Shown in pieces: positions 16,618 to 26,622 of a stretch of DNA of 64,000 nucleotides; the first letter of the stretch is position 1, and each line of letters begins with the position of its first letter. Below the pieces are notes generated by a model that searched no databases, was not told the origin of the DNA, and worked only from the letters and a program-made list of their open reading frames with translations. This DNA comes from Tistrella mobilis. GTDB lineage: Bacteria; Pseudomonadota; Alphaproteobacteria; Tistrellales; Tistrellaceae. The stretch lies in the NCBI RefSeq assembly GCF_039634785.1, contig NZ_JBBIAB010000013.1:62001-126000 (forward strand), given 5' to 3'. Made by a program: the position numbers and the translations under genes.

Positions 16618-17330
16618 GGCGCGCCTCCCCTCAGGATCTCGTGCCAGAGCCGCGGCTCGGGCAGGTCGGGCGCGAAGACGAAGCGCCCGGGCAGGGGGCC
16701 CGCCTCGCCGCGCCGGGGCAGGGTCCAGAACTGGACAGGCCCCGCCGTGCCCTGCGGCTCGGCGCGATGGGCCAGCGCCGCGAAGGCCGGGCCCAGATCG
16801 CCCGGCCGGTCCAGGCGCACCGCCACCACCCCGCCATCCAGGCTCTGCCCGGCGCCCCGGGCGTAGTGGTCGGCCATGACCGGCCCCTCCAGTTCCAGCA
16901 GCGCCCGTTCCCAGCGGTCGGGGTCGACATCGGGGTCCAGCGCCGCCAGCGCCAGATCCTCCACCCGCGCGAACCAGTCGGCCGCGGCCGAGGCCAGCCC
17001 CGGCGGCGGCGGCATCTCGTCCAGCCGGGCGGCGATGGTCAGCGGATAATACCGCCCCACCCGGTCGACGCTGGCCATCAGCACCCCCGCCGCCCCCTGG
17101 CGGCCGCAGATCCCCGGCGGCAGCACGAAGCGCCAGACCGGGGCCTGAAGGTAAAGCGCCAGCCAGGCATCCGGCAGGTCGTCGCGCACCCGGGCAAGCC
17201 CCGCGCGCACCCAGCCGTCCCAGGGCTCCACGAAGCCGTCATCCAGCCGGCGGCGGACGAAATCGCCCAGCCAGGGCAGCTTGCCGCACACGCCCGGCGG
17301 CGTGGCGGATCTCAGAAGCGCCGCGGACAT
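16614..17330 (-). CDS. tagF: TagF, T6SS-associated negative regulator
   Basis: This 238-residue protein has the characteristic TagF opening: GVCGKLPWLGDFVRRRLDDG (about 13-32), W..WV..GL, and VGRYYPLTIAA (about 90-100). TagF proteins repress T6SS firing after translation and are often fused or adjacent to PppA, as here. The gene overlaps tssM upstream by 19 bases, one of the longest overlaps in this operon, so its translation should depend on tssM. Confidence 0.93.
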   Translation of the reverse strand: MSAALLRSATPPGVCGKLPWLGDFVRRRLDDGFVEPWDGWVRAGLARVRDDLPDAWLALYLQAPVWRFVLPPGICGRQGAAGVLMASVDRVGRYYPLTIAARLDEMPPPPGLASAAADWFARVEDLALAALDPDVDPDRWERALLELEGPVMADHYARGAGQSLDGGVVAVRLDRPGDLGPAFAALAHRAEPQGTAGPVQFWTLPRRGEAGPLPGRFVFAPDLPEPRLWHEILRGGAP

Positions 17331-20300
17331 GAAAACGACCTCAGATCGTCCAGAGAGAAGGGGTTGAGCACCGATCCGGCGCGGACCTCGAAGCGCGCGG
17401 CATTCTGCCCGGCCCTGAAGGTCACCTCGAAACGGTCGCTGGCGATCTGGCGCACCTCCGACCGGTCGATCAGCCGGAACAGCGCCCAGGGGCCGGTCAG
17501 GCTGGTCCCGCCCGCGGGCGTGCCGTCGGTGCCGATGAAGGTGACGCGCACCTGCTGCGGCCCGTTGCCCGGCCAGCGCAGCGGGATCGGCCGCACCGGC
17601 CCGTGATCATAGGCGGCGGTCTGGCCGTTCACCTCCACCACCACCCGGGCGGCCGACGGCGTCAGCGACACCGGCACCAGGTCGAAGCCGATATCGGGCA
17701 CGGTGCCGCCGCCGGGGAAGAAGGCATCGCGGATCCGCGCCGCCTCGCGGAAATCGGCCAGCACCGCATTGGGAATGCCCAGATCGGCATTGTTGATCTT
17801 GCGCCAGCTCCAGCGCCGGCCGCCGGTCTCCACATAGGGCGCCAGCTCCTTGCGGAAAAAGCCGTCCAGAATGCCGCCGCCGGCGAAGATCCGCGCGAAA
17901 TCATCCAGCTTCACATCCTGCCGGCTGCCGCGATCGAAGGGGTAGCGGCCGGCGAGCGCGGTGCGGCACAGATCGCGGCCGTCCAGCGCCCAGGCCTCGT
18001 TCAGCCGCGCCCTGGTATCGCCGATGGTGCGGGTCGAGGCGCGCTCGGCGATGGTCTCGGCCCAGCCGCGCATGACATCCGGCGCGCGGCCCGCATCCAG
18101 CGACAGCTGTTGCGCCAGCCCGGCCAGCTCCGCCTCGGCCGCAGCCCCGCCGCCGGGGCCGTCCACAGCCATGCGGCCGCGGCTCATCGCCCGGTAAAGC
18201 TGGCCCAGATCGTCGACGATCGCATCCACCGGTGCCTGGCCGCCGGGGCCGGCGGTGACGAAGCCGTCCAGCTCCTTGAACCGCTCTTCGACATAGGCGC
18301 CGGGCAGTTCCTGCGCCCCACCGCCGCGGCCGCCCGCCAGCGCATCAGATGCCGCATCGCGCAGCAGCAGGCTCGCGATCCGGCCGCTGAAGCCGAACTG
18401 GCGCTGCATCCGGCTCTCGGCCTCAAGCCCCACGGCATCGCCCGCGCGCTCGCTGCCGGACGGCCGGCCATTGCCCGCCTGCCCGGTATCACCGCCCCCG
18501 GCTGTGGCATCCTCCCGCGGGGTCGCCAGCCGGGTTTCGTCGGCCACCGCCTTCAGCAGCGTCACCATCGGCGATCGCGGCGAGGACAGCACGTTCAGGC
18601 TTTCCACCGCATGGGTGTCGCTCTGAAACGTCGCCAGATCGATATCGGCGATCAGCCCGTTCCAGATCCCGACATAATCGTCGTAATAGAGCTGCAGCGT
18701 GTCGCGGGCAAGCTTCGCCACCTCGTCGTCGGTCAGCGCGCGGGTCTTCTCGCTCAGCACCCAGCCCTCTTCGGCGGTGGCGCGCACCTCCGCTTCCAGC
18801 GCCGGCAGGAAGGTGTTGTGAAAGCCGTCATAGGTATAGATGCCGGGAATGCCTTCCGACAGCCGCTTGCCCGATCGGCGGACCAGCACCCGCGCCGCCT
18901 GCGGCCCGGCATGGTCGACCGGCGTCCAGGCCGGCAGGGCGGTTGCGGCCGGGCTTTCGACCAGCCGGGCATAAACCCGCTCCGCCAGAGGCTGAGAGGC
19001 CAGCAGCGTGCGGACCTGTTCGACCAGCGCACCATCCAGCGGCACCGAGGCGATCGGCCGGTCCAGCAGCGCCGCCAGATGGGCCTGAAGCGCGGTGCGC
19101 AGCGGCGCATTCTCTTCCCCCGGCCAGCGGTTCTGCCAGTCCAGCGCCATCCAGGCGCCGATCACCTCGGGCTCGATCGGCCCCTGTGCGCCCAGCATCA
19201 GATAGACCTTGAGCGCGGTATAAGACACATCCGACGGCGAGGCCGCCGCCCGCAGCTGGTTCTCCAGCCGCACAAGCAGCCGCGGCAGGAACAGGCGGTT
19301 CAGCGCCCGGTGATAGGCCGACACCGTGCCCTGCGACAGGGTGGGCGCCTGGTCCAGCCCGAAGCCGCGATCGATCGGCGCCGGCAGCCCGGCCTCGGTT
19401 TCGGCCGCACCGGTCGGCAGGTCGCGCAACCGGTCCAGAACGGGCGAAAGCTCCGCCAGATCGTCATCGGCCACCGCCGTTTCGGCAAACGGCGTCACCG
19501 CCGCGCGATAGTCTTCGATGCCGGCCTCTGCCTCGTCGATCAGCCGGCTGTTGCCCAGATAGGACACGGTCCAGGCGGCGATGCAGGCGATGGCCAGCAC
19601 GGCCGCGGTCGCAAAGCCGGCATGGCGGATCAGCCGCCGGCGCCGGGCGACCGCGGGATCGGTCGCCACCACGCCCGCTTCGGCAAACACCACCCGGTTC
19701 AGCAGATCCGACAGGAAAAAGGCGCGGCCGCGGCCGGTCATCGGCGGCTGGGTGGTGCGGTCCAGGCCGAAGGACCGCGCCATGGCGCCGGTCAGCCGGT
19801 CGAACGGCGTGCCTTCCTGGGTGCCGCTGGTCAGATACACGCCGCGCAGCAGCGGCCGTTCGGCCAGCCGGGTCGGCTGGAACACCTGACGCAGGAAATC
19901 CCCCAGGGGCGCGCGGACCGATGCCATCTGCGCCGGAAAACCATGGATCAGCGCCCGGCGCTCGCCATCGGGCTCGGCATGCATCCGGTCGATGACCCGG
20001 GCGTTCAGCCGGTCGATCAGCCGGTCGAATTCGGCATCGAAATGCGCGACGGCCCCAGCGCTGCGGCCCGTGTCTCCCGCGCTGCGGCTGCCGCTCTCCC
20101 CCTCGCTTTCCACCTCGTCGTCGAAGGGGAAGGTCATGCCCCAGACCTGGGCGCGGCCGGCCGCGTCCAGATCGTCGAAAAACGCGGTGAACCCGGCCAG
20201 AAGATCGGCCTTGGTGACCAGCACATAAACCGGCACCCGGACATCCAGCTGTTCGGTCAGCTCGCGCAGCCGGCGGCGCAGCGCCCGGGCATGGGCATCG

Positions 20301-21040
20301 CGTTCGGCGGCAGAGGCCAGCGCCACCTCGGCCAGCGAAATGCAGACCAGCACGCCGTTCACCGGCTGGCGCGGGCGGTGCTTCTTCAGCAGATCCAGGA
20401 AACCCTGCCAGCCGGCGCGGTCACGGCTGCCGGCACCCGTCCCCGCACCCGTCCCCTCGGCGGACATGCCGCCATCGCTGTCCTGGGTGGTATAGCGGCC
20501 GGCGGTGTCGATCAGCACCGCCTGGTCGGTGAACCACCAGTCGCAATCGCGGGTGCCGCCGATGCCGCGCATCCGCCGCTCGGCCTGATCCTCCGCCAGG
20601 GGGAAATCCAGCCCGGAATTGATCAGCGCGGTGGTCTTGCCGGCACCGGGCGGGCCGATCATCAGATACCAGGGCAGCTGATACAGCCATTGCCGGCCAC
20701 GGCCCAGCCGCGACCGCTTCAGCGTTTCCAGCGCCTGGACCATGCGTTCGCGCAGCCGGTCGACCTCTTCATCCTCGGGCGTCGGGCCCTCGGCCGAGGT
20801 CATGGCCTCGATCATCGCGGCATTGCGGCGGCGGGCGGCGATCACGCTCCACACGAAAGCCACCGCCCAGATCAGGAACAGCCCGCCCGCGATCAGCGCG
20901 CGGGTCAGCACCGGTTCGAACGGCCGGCTGTCGCCGATCGCGACCAGCGGCCCGCCGATCCAGACCAGCACGCCCAGCAGGGCGACGCCCAGAAAGCTCA
21001 GGAACCATTTCGAGGCCAGAACCTCGATCACGCGCGACAT
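17312..21040 (-). CDS. tssM: TssM (IcmF family), inner-membrane core of the T6SS
   Basis: The protein has 1242 residues. Two N-terminal transmembrane segments (about 12-35 and 45-69) are followed by a cytoplasmic ATP-binding domain with an intact Walker A GPPGAGKTT (129-137), a third membrane segment (about 475-500, ATAAVLAIACIAAWTVSYLG) and a large periplasmic domain. With TssL and TssJ it builds the envelope-spanning complex. Length and layout are typical. The start at 21040 shares one base with the tssL stop. The C-terminus overlaps the start of tagF. Confidence 0.96.
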   Translation of the reverse strand: MSRVIEVLASKWFLSFLGVALLGVLVWIGGPLVAIGDSRPFEPVLTRALIAGGLFLIWAVAFVWSVIAARRRNAAMIEAMTSAEGPTPEDEEVDRLRERMVQALETLKRSRLGRGRQWLYQLPWYLMIGPPGAGKTTALINSGLDFPLAEDQAERRMRGIGGTRDCDWWFTDQAVLIDTAGRYTTQDSDGGMSAEGTGAGTGAGSRDRAGWQGFLDLLKKHRPRQPVNGVLVCISLAEVALASAAERDAHARALRRRLRELTEQLDVRVPVYVLVTKADLLAGFTAFFDDLDAAGRAQVWGMTFPFDDEVESEGESGSRSAGDTGRSAGAVAHFDAEFDRLIDRLNARVIDRMHAEPDGERRALIHGFPAQMASVRAPLGDFLRQVFQPTRLAERPLLRGVYLTSGTQEGTPFDRLTGAMARSFGLDRTTQPPMTGRGRAFFLSDLLNRVVFAEAGVVATDPAVARRRRLIRHAGFATAAVLAIACIAAWTVSYLGNSRLIDEAEAGIEDYRAAVTPFAETAVADDDLAELSPVLDRLRDLPTGAAETEAGLPAPIDRGFGLDQAPTLSQGTVSAYHRALNRLFLPRLLVRLENQLRAAASPSDVSYTALKVYLMLGAQGPIEPEVIGAWMALDWQNRWPGEENAPLRTALQAHLAALLDRPIASVPLDGALVEQVRTLLASQPLAERVYARLVESPAATALPAWTPVDHAGPQAARVLVRRSGKRLSEGIPGIYTYDGFHNTFLPALEAEVRATAEEGWVLSEKTRALTDDEVAKLARDTLQLYYDDYVGIWNGLIADIDLATFQSDTHAVESLNVLSSPRSPMVTLLKAVADETRLATPREDATAGGGDTGQAGNGRPSGSERAGDAVGLEAESRMQRQFGFSGRIASLLLRDAASDALAGGRGGGAQELPGAYVEERFKELDGFVTAGPGGQAPVDAIVDDLGQLYRAMSRGRMAVDGPGGGAAAEAELAGLAQQLSLDAGRAPDVMRGWAETIAERASTRTIGDTRARLNEAWALDGRDLCRTALAGRYPFDRGSRQDVKLDDFARIFAGGGILDGFFRKELAPYVETGGRRWSWRKINNADLGIPNAVLADFREAARIRDAFFPGGGTVPDIGFDLVPVSLTPSAARVVVEVNGQTAAYDHGPVRPIPLRWPGNGPQQVRVTFIGTDGTPAGGTSLTGPWALFRLIDRSEVRQIASDRFEVTFRAGQNAARFEVRAGSVLNPFSLDDLRSFSCPRRF

Positions 21041-22596
21041 CAGGAAGCCCTCCCCCTGGTCGTGGTGGCGGCGGCGGGGCCGGGTTCGGCGGTCTTCATC
21101 AGGATGATCTCGATGCGGCGGTTCTGGGCGCGGCCGGCGGCGGTGGCGTTGTCGGCGATCGGCTCGGCGGCGGCCCGGCCCTCGACCGTGAACCGGCCGG
21201 GGTCGGACACATGTTTCGCCAGCAGCTCGACCACCGCCTCGGCACGGGCGACCGACAGCGCGGTATTGTTGGGGAAGCGGATCGTCGAAATCGGCTGGCT
21301 GTCGGTATGGCCGACCACCTGCACCCGGCCGGGTTCGGCCTCCAGCGCCTGGCCGATCCGGTCCAGCGTAGGGCGCTGGCCGTCCAGCACCGTGTCGCTG
21401 GCCGATGCGAACAGCCCGTTGCTGTTCAGCCGCACGGTCACCGACTGGGCGTCTTCCAGCACGGTCACCAGGCCTTCCCGGATCTCGGGCTCCAGGAAGC
21501 GGCGCAGCCGCTCACCGGTCTGGTTCTCCGTCACCACCAGCGGCGGCGGGGTGGGTGCGCTGCGCGCGATCACCACCGCATCGGTGGGCGGCAGGGTCTC
21601 CACCGCCGCCAGCACCGGCTGGGTGCGGGCATCCAGCGCCAGGCGGAAACCGGCGAAGACCAGCACCAGCAGCACCAGCGTACCCACCCCCACCAGCCAC
21701 AACGGCACCAGCGTGCCCAGCGGCCGATGGGCGGCTTCCAGCCCCTGCCAGTGCGGTGACAGTGCGGCGGCGGGTTCGTCGCGCACCTGGCGGATCGCCC
21801 GCCACACCCGGTCGCGCACCAGGCCCAGCGTCTGGGCGCCGGCCGGGTCGACGCGATAGCGGCCCTCGAAGCCCAGCGACAGGCACAGATACATCAGCTC
21901 CAGCAGCGTCACATGCCGGGCCGGCTGTTCAAGGCTGCGGTCCAGGATGTCGAAGAAGCGTTCGCCGCCCCAGGTCTCGTTGTAAAACGTCGACACCATC
22001 GACTGGCCGGTCCAGATCGACCGGCCGCCCCAGGGGGTGTTCAGCACCACATCATCCACCGTCGCCGCCACGGCATAGCGCGCGGCGCGCAGCGTCTCGC
22101 CATCCACGCCATCGGCCGCGGCGCGGCGTTCGAAGGCGCGGATCTCGGCGATCACCCGCTGGCGCAGGGTCGGCACGTCGCGATGCACCGCCCGGCTCTT
22201 CAGCCGCACGATCAGCGCGAACAGGGGGGCGGCTGCCCGGGCCAGCGGGTTCACGCCGGTGCGGGCGAAGATGCCGGCCGTTTCCGGCATCGCTTCGGCC
22301 GCACCGCCATCCCGCAACCAGGGGCCGGCCTCGTCGTCCAGCGGCCCGACCCCCGGCTCGACCGGCCCCGGCCGGAACGGCCCATGGCCCAGGGCATCGT
22401 GACCCAGGGCGTCGTGACCCGGGGCATCATGATCCGCATAGCCGCCATGGGCGCGGGCCTCGGCCAGCCGGCCCAGCGCCGGCACCACCGTGCGTTCGGC
22501 CGGGTCGGTCACCACCGCCGCGGCGCGGGCGCGCCCCGGGCGCGGTCTCAGAATCGTGCGGTCGGCATCTTCGCCGAAGGGATCGTCATCGACCAT
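21040..22596 (-). CDS. tssL: TssL (DotU family) with C-terminal OmpA-like peptidoglycan-binding domain
   Basis: The protein has 518 residues. A variable N-terminus (about 1-85, with a run of GHDALGHD repeats near residues 55-70) precedes the DotU domain (about 95-280), a single membrane segment (about 302-325, LVGVGTLVLLVLVFAGF) and an OmpA-type domain (about 390-510) with the peptidoglycan-binding signature TAAGRAQNRRIEI. This is the evolved TssL form that anchors the membrane complex directly to the cell wall. It lies 3 bases after tssK and is coupled to tssM. Confidence 0.96.
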   Translation of the reverse strand: MVDDDPFGEDADRTILRPRPGRARAAAVVTDPAERTVVPALGRLAEARAHGGYADHDAPGHDALGHDALGHGPFRPGPVEPGVGPLDDEAGPWLRDGGAAEAMPETAGIFARTGVNPLARAAAPLFALIVRLKSRAVHRDVPTLRQRVIAEIRAFERRAAADGVDGETLRAARYAVAATVDDVVLNTPWGGRSIWTGQSMVSTFYNETWGGERFFDILDRSLEQPARHVTLLELMYLCLSLGFEGRYRVDPAGAQTLGLVRDRVWRAIRQVRDEPAAALSPHWQGLEAAHRPLGTLVPLWLVGVGTLVLLVLVFAGFRLALDARTQPVLAAVETLPPTDAVVIARSAPTPPPLVVTENQTGERLRRFLEPEIREGLVTVLEDAQSVTVRLNSNGLFASASDTVLDGQRPTLDRIGQALEAEPGRVQVVGHTDSQPISTIRFPNNTALSVARAEAVVELLAKHVSDPGRFTVEGRAAAEPIADNATAAGRAQNRRIEIILMKTAEPGPAAATTTRGRAS

Positions 22597-22599
22597 GGG

Positions 22600-23943
22600 T
22601 CACACCTGCGGCGCCTTGATCGCCCAGCATTCCAGAACCAGCCCCGGAAACTCGCCCGCGACATGAACCGCCATGCCGCCAGAGGTTTTCAGGTCGTCCC
22701 AGAACCGGCTGGTGCGTTCGAGTTCGAAATACTGCACCCCCGGATGGAAGGGCAGCTGACGCGGCGCCACGGCCAGCGGCCGGATGGCGATGCCGGGCAG
22801 GGCCGCGTTCACCAGATTGCGGATCTGTTCCACCGGGCCGATCTTCATCTGCTGCGGCAGATGGCGGCGCACGGCTTCGGCCGGGGCATCGGCCTTCACC
22901 GCCAGCACGAAAGCCGCCTGGTCCAGCAGGCTGCGATCGTCGATGCGGGCAACGCGGATGCCGTAATTGCGCAGCTCCAGCGGCACGGGGATGGCGGTCT
23001 GTTCCAGCACCGCCGACAGCGCCTGGCGCAGTTCCGTCATCACCGCCCGGAAGGTCCGGCCAAGATCCTCGTGTTCATAGGGCGGCAGCGATGCCGGCCG
23101 CTTGGCGCCGGCGGTGAACACCGCCAGATCGCCCATCAGCGCCAGCATGTCCGTGTACAGCCGTTCCGGATGCAGCCGGCCCAGCGCCAGCAGATGCGCG
23201 AACACCGGTTCGTGGCGGTTCACGGTCTGCAGCAGCATGTAATCGGCAATCTCGGCCACCCCGCCCGCCCCGGCATGGGCAACCCGGTCGGCCAGCGCCT
23301 CGCCGCGCTGATGCAGCATGCCGGCAATCTCGGTCGCATGGCCGGTCAGCACCGGCGATGCGGTCACCGTCAGCACCGGCGGCACGAAACGGGTATCCAG
23401 CACGATCTGCCGGTCGGGCCGGACTTCGACGATCCGGGCCAGCGCGATCGTGGCATAGCCGGCGCGGTCTTCCCCCTCCAGCAGATAGCGCAGGCGCAGC
23501 CGCCCGATGCCGATCCGGGCCTCGGCGGTGCTGAAGGCGTTGGCATCGGCCACCTCGATCTCGCGCGCCGCAAACCGGGTCGCGGCCTCGGGCGCATCGG
23601 CATGGTCGACATCCGCGGCACCCGGCCGGCGCAGGGGAACCCCAAGATAGACAAGCCGGTTACGGGTATCGGGCGGCACGGCCAGCGGCGCCGGGTGGTC
23701 GGTATCGTCGGGCACCGAAAACAGGGTGCCGTCCTCGAACACGCCCCGCACCCGGGCGGCGGCAAAGCGGCCGGTCCCCAGAAGATCCTGATCGACGGCA
23801 AGCTCGACCAGCCCCCAGGGGCAGGGTCCCAGATCGGCCACCCGGCCACGCACCAGCTTTTCGATCCAGCGATCCTGCTGCTGGAAATGCTGGGGCCGGA
23901 TGAACATGCCCTCGGACCAGACGACCTTGTTGTCCCATGACAT
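22600..23943 (-). CDS. tssK: TssK, baseplate-to-membrane-complex connector
   Basis: This is a 447-residue protein with the family opening MSWDNKVVWSEGMFIRPQHF. TssK trimers link the TssF/TssG/TssE baseplate wedge to TssL/TssM. The frame stays open for another 444 bases upstream, but that stretch is REP-repeat DNA; the family start and a usable AAGGA about 10 bases before the ATG at 23943 fix the true start. It opens the tssK-to-tagR run and follows a 0.7-kb repeat region that separates it from tssJ, so it may have its own promoter. Confidence 0.96.
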   Translation of the reverse strand: MSWDNKVVWSEGMFIRPQHFQQQDRWIEKLVRGRVADLGPCPWGLVELAVDQDLLGTGRFAAARVRGVFEDGTLFSVPDDTDHPAPLAVPPDTRNRLVYLGVPLRRPGAADVDHADAPEAATRFAAREIEVADANAFSTAEARIGIGRLRLRYLLEGEDRAGYATIALARIVEVRPDRQIVLDTRFVPPVLTVTASPVLTGHATEIAGMLHQRGEALADRVAHAGAGGVAEIADYMLLQTVNRHEPVFAHLLALGRLHPERLYTDMLALMGDLAVFTAGAKRPASLPPYEHEDLGRTFRAVMTELRQALSAVLEQTAIPVPLELRNYGIRVARIDDRSLLDQAAFVLAVKADAPAEAVRRHLPQQMKIGPVEQIRNLVNAALPGIAIRPLAVAPRQLPFHPGVQYFELERTSRFWDDLKTSGGMAVHVAGEFPGLVLECWAIKAPQV

Positions 23944-24637
23944 GGATGCGGATGTCCTTAACGAAGATCGGGGGAAGGGTGGCTCTGGCGGCGGGAAAGG
24001 TGGATCCCCGCCTTCGCGGGGATGACGGTGTTTCTTTTGTGCAGAGACGGTCGATGATGGAGCCGGACAGCGGCGGTGGCGGTAGGACGGTGCGGCCACG
24101 ATCGGTGGCGCTGCCGGCCATGGCGGGCCGGCGGACGGCCTCGACCGTCCCCACAGACCCCCTCGCCCATGTCCGACACCACCCCCACCCGCCTGCGCCA
24201 CACCCCCTCCACCGTCATCCCCGCGAAGGCGGGGATCCAGGTTTGCCGCCGTGCGAAGACCGCCGACAAAACGGGCACCGGCCGGGAGGGCGGGGGCGTC
24301 GGACAATGCCGGCGCGGCGGGCACGGTCCACCGTCCCCTCGGAACGCGGCGCCCATGTCCGACACCACCCCCACCCGCCTGCGCCACACCCCCTCCACCG
24401 TCATCCCCGCGAAGGCGGGGATCCAGGTTTGTCGCCGTGCGGAGGACAGCGACAAACCGGGCACCGGCTGCGAGGACGGGAGCGTCGAAGGGCTGACAGG
24501 GCCGTGGTCACGAGCGGTCATCGGTCATTCCTGTGGAGGCCTACCTGGATCCCCGCCTTCGCGGGGATGACGGTGTCTCTTTTGTGCAGAGACGGTCAAC
24601 GTTGGTGCCGGACAGCGGCGGTGGCGGTGCCCCGCAG
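23944..24637. repeat. REP-rich intergenic region between tssJ and tssK
   Basis: No gene is seen in this 694-base gap. It contains four REP palindromes: forward at 24002-24029 and 24548-24575, inverse at 24212-24238 and 24398-24424. The two inverse copies lie in a direct repeat of period 186 bases (about 24165-24250 and 24351-24436) that shares TGTCCGACACCACCCCCACC and the following text. Parts of the gap are also found in the 8159-8914 gap, and CCTGTGGAGGCCTACCTGG before 24548 recurs in the tssE-tssF gap. A promoter for tssK could lie on its left side, but none is clear. Confidence 0.8.
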
Positions 24638-25171
24638 TCACTCCTCGGGCTTCAGCCCGATGGTGACGTCGGTGCCGTCGATCACCACCTGAAGCGGTTC
24701 CAGGTCGTAGGGGTCGACCTCGATCAGCGAGCGCCAGCGGGCCTCGTCGATGTCGCGGAAGCCGGCGACCACGCCGATGGCGCGGGTGCGCTGGTCGGCT
24801 GAAAACACCAGCTCGCGGCTGCTGCCCGGGGCCATGACCAGTTCGCCCTGGTCGATCAGCGTGCCGCCCAGAACTCCGCGCGGGTTTTCGTTCAGCGCGA
24901 AGTAATCCGCCTGCTGAAAGGCGCCGGGCTGGCTCAGCTGGAAGAAGCGCAGCACCACCGGCGAGGCGCGGCCTTCGGCATCCGGGTTGGCGTCCTTATG
25001 GGCCAGGATCGCGATCTCGGCCTCGTCGGGGGCGCTGTCGCCGAAGCGCAGGCTGAACAGGCGGTCGGCGGTGCCGATCAGGTCGCTGACCGGCCGGTCG
25101 CTGCAGGCCTGGAGCGGCAGGGCAAGGCTTATGGCCACAATGGCCATACGGAAAATGGACGATCTGGCCAT
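24638..25171 (-). CDS. tssJ: TssJ outer-membrane lipoprotein
   Basis: This is a 177-residue lipoprotein precursor. The signal sequence ends in the lipobox LQAC (cysteine near residue 23), and the mature part shows the TssJ beta-sandwich pattern (SPVVLRFFQLSQPGAFQQAD, about 70-89, then a C-terminal VIDGTDVTIGL). TssJ anchors TssM to the outer membrane. The start shares one base with the stop of fha. It is the last gene of the tssF-to-tssJ segment, before the repeat-rich gap. Confidence 0.95.
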   Translation of the reverse strand: MARSSIFRMAIVAISLALPLQACSDRPVSDLIGTADRLFSLRFGDSAPDEAEIAILAHKDANPDAEGRASPVVLRFFQLSQPGAFQQADYFALNENPRGVLGGTLIDQGELVMAPGSSRELVFSADQRTRAIGVVAGFRDIDEARWRSLIEVDPYDLEPLQVVIDGTDVTIGLKPEE

Positions 25172-26589
25172 CAGCGCCGGGCCTCCCCGCCCTCCGCCGG
25201 TGTCGCGCGCTGCATCGGGATGGCCCCGTGAGAGGTGGCATAGCCGCGGGCGAAACCTTCGGCGAACAGCGACCGCGCATCCTCTTCGGCGCGGCTGCGG
25301 ATCTCGGCATGGCGGCGGCGATAGCCGTCCCAGAGTGCCGCCTTGCGGGCGGTGGAGACGATGGCCCCCAGCCCTCCGACAGGACCGACGGCGCGTTCAG
25401 TCGCCTCGGGCGACAGGGTGTCGATCACCACGCCCAACCCTGCTTCCAGCCCGCGCACCATGGCGATCTGGTGGGCGGCGATGTCGTCGAAGCCCTGTTC
25501 CACCGCCTTCACCCCCGATGAAAACGCCGGCAGGGTCGGCTGCAGAAAGGCCAGCATCGCCTCTTCGGGCGTCGCCGAAAATTTCAGCGGGTTGTTGTTG
25601 CGCGGCTTGATGGTGGTGCGCTCGATGCGGAATTCGCCCTTCAGCTCGGCCCGGGCCGACAGGGTTTCGATCAGCCCGCGGGCGGTGGCGCGGAACACCT
25701 CGCCCGCGATCCGCAGCACCTCTTCGGCGCGGGCCGGGGGCAGCTGCTCGCGGGTCAGCCCGGCGCCCGACAGGAAGGCGTCGTAAAGCCGGTCGTCGCG
25801 CAGCCGGTATTCCGATGGCGGCGGCGTCTGGCGCGGCGGCGGGTCGCGATAGGGTTCGGGGTCCTCGTCCGGGTCCGGGTCGGGCAGCGGCTCGGGGTCG
25901 CGGATCGGCACCGGATCCTCCAGCGGCACGTCTTCCGGGTCCTCGACCGGGATCGGCTCGGGGTCGCGTGGTGGCCCGGGTGGTTGGCGACGAGGTGGTT
26001 GCTCCGGCTGAGGCGGGCGGCGGATCGGCGGGGCCGGCGGGTCCGAGGGGTCGTTCTCGGGGGCCGCCATCAGCCCATCGACGTTCCGGCCATCCACATC
26101 CCAATCCTCGGGGATCTCGACCCTGGCGACCCGGGGCGGGGTGAAGGCGAAGGCGGTGGCCGGCGGCTCGCCGCCCGAGAAGGCCGCCCCCGGATTGGGG
26201 CGCGGGGCCGGCTTCGGCGCCGCGTGCAGCGGCCGGGCCGGCCGGGGTGCCGGCGCCTCGTCCGGCACCGGCATCAGCCCCAGCGTCAGCACGTAATCGC
26301 CAACGAACACCCGGTCGCCATCGGCCACCACATGGCCGGTCTCTCGCGGCACCGGCCGGCGCGGATCGTTGACGAAACTGCCGTTGGTGCTGGTGTCGAT
26401 CAGCCGGAAGCGGCCGCTGTCATAGTCGATCAGGCAGTGCTGGCCGGAAATGACCCGGGTCGGATCTTCCAGCACCACGTCGTTGGCCGGGCCGCGACCG
26501 ACACGCAGGCCGCGGCGGTCGAAGCTCCGCGAGGGCCCGATCCGGGTTGCCGGATCGTCGCGATGGGCGATGTCGATCACGAGCCGCAT
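25171..26589 (-). CDS. fha: Fha-type scaffold protein (TagH), PpkA target
   Basis: The protein has 472 residues. An N-terminal FHA domain (about 18-95) shows GLRVGRGPANDVVLEDP, ISGQHC and STNGSFVND, the phosphothreonine-binding landmarks. A long Pro/Asp/Glu linker follows (about 170-265, runs of PDPDEDPEPY type). The C-terminal region (about 275-460) is the conserved T6SS FHA-associated domain. Fha is phosphorylated by PpkA and promotes assembly. It lies 33 bases after tssH and is coupled to tssJ. Confidence 0.95.
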   Translation of the reverse strand: MRLVIDIAHRDDPATRIGPSRSFDRRGLRVGRGPANDVVLEDPTRVISGQHCLIDYDSGRFRLIDTSTNGSFVNDPRRPVPRETGHVVADGDRVFVGDYVLTLGLMPVPDEAPAPRPARPLHAAPKPAPRPNPGAAFSGGEPPATAFAFTPPRVARVEIPEDWDVDGRNVDGLMAAPENDPSDPPAPPIRRPPQPEQPPRRQPPGPPRDPEPIPVEDPEDVPLEDPVPIRDPEPLPDPDPDEDPEPYRDPPPRQTPPPSEYRLRDDRLYDAFLSGAGLTREQLPPARAEEVLRIAGEVFRATARGLIETLSARAELKGEFRIERTTIKPRNNNPLKFSATPEEAMLAFLQPTLPAFSSGVKAVEQGFDDIAAHQIAMVRGLEAGLGVVIDTLSPEATERAVGPVGGLGAIVSTARKAALWDGYRRRHAEIRSRAEEDARSLFAEGFARGYATSHGAIPMQRATPAEGGEARR

Positions 26590-26622
26590 GGCTTCCTCCG
26601 TAAATTCCTCATCCGCGGGCCG

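Noticed and set aside
17603..21859. A 1418-codon open frame on the plus strand opposite tssM and tssL
   Set aside because: The minus strand encodes unmistakable TssM and TssL. The plus frame is a GC-rich shadow full of Arg, His, Gln and Pro with no recognisable domain.
23944..24387. A longer tssK starting in the REP region
   Set aside because: TssK proteins begin at MSWDNKVVW; the extra 148 codons are REP DNA.
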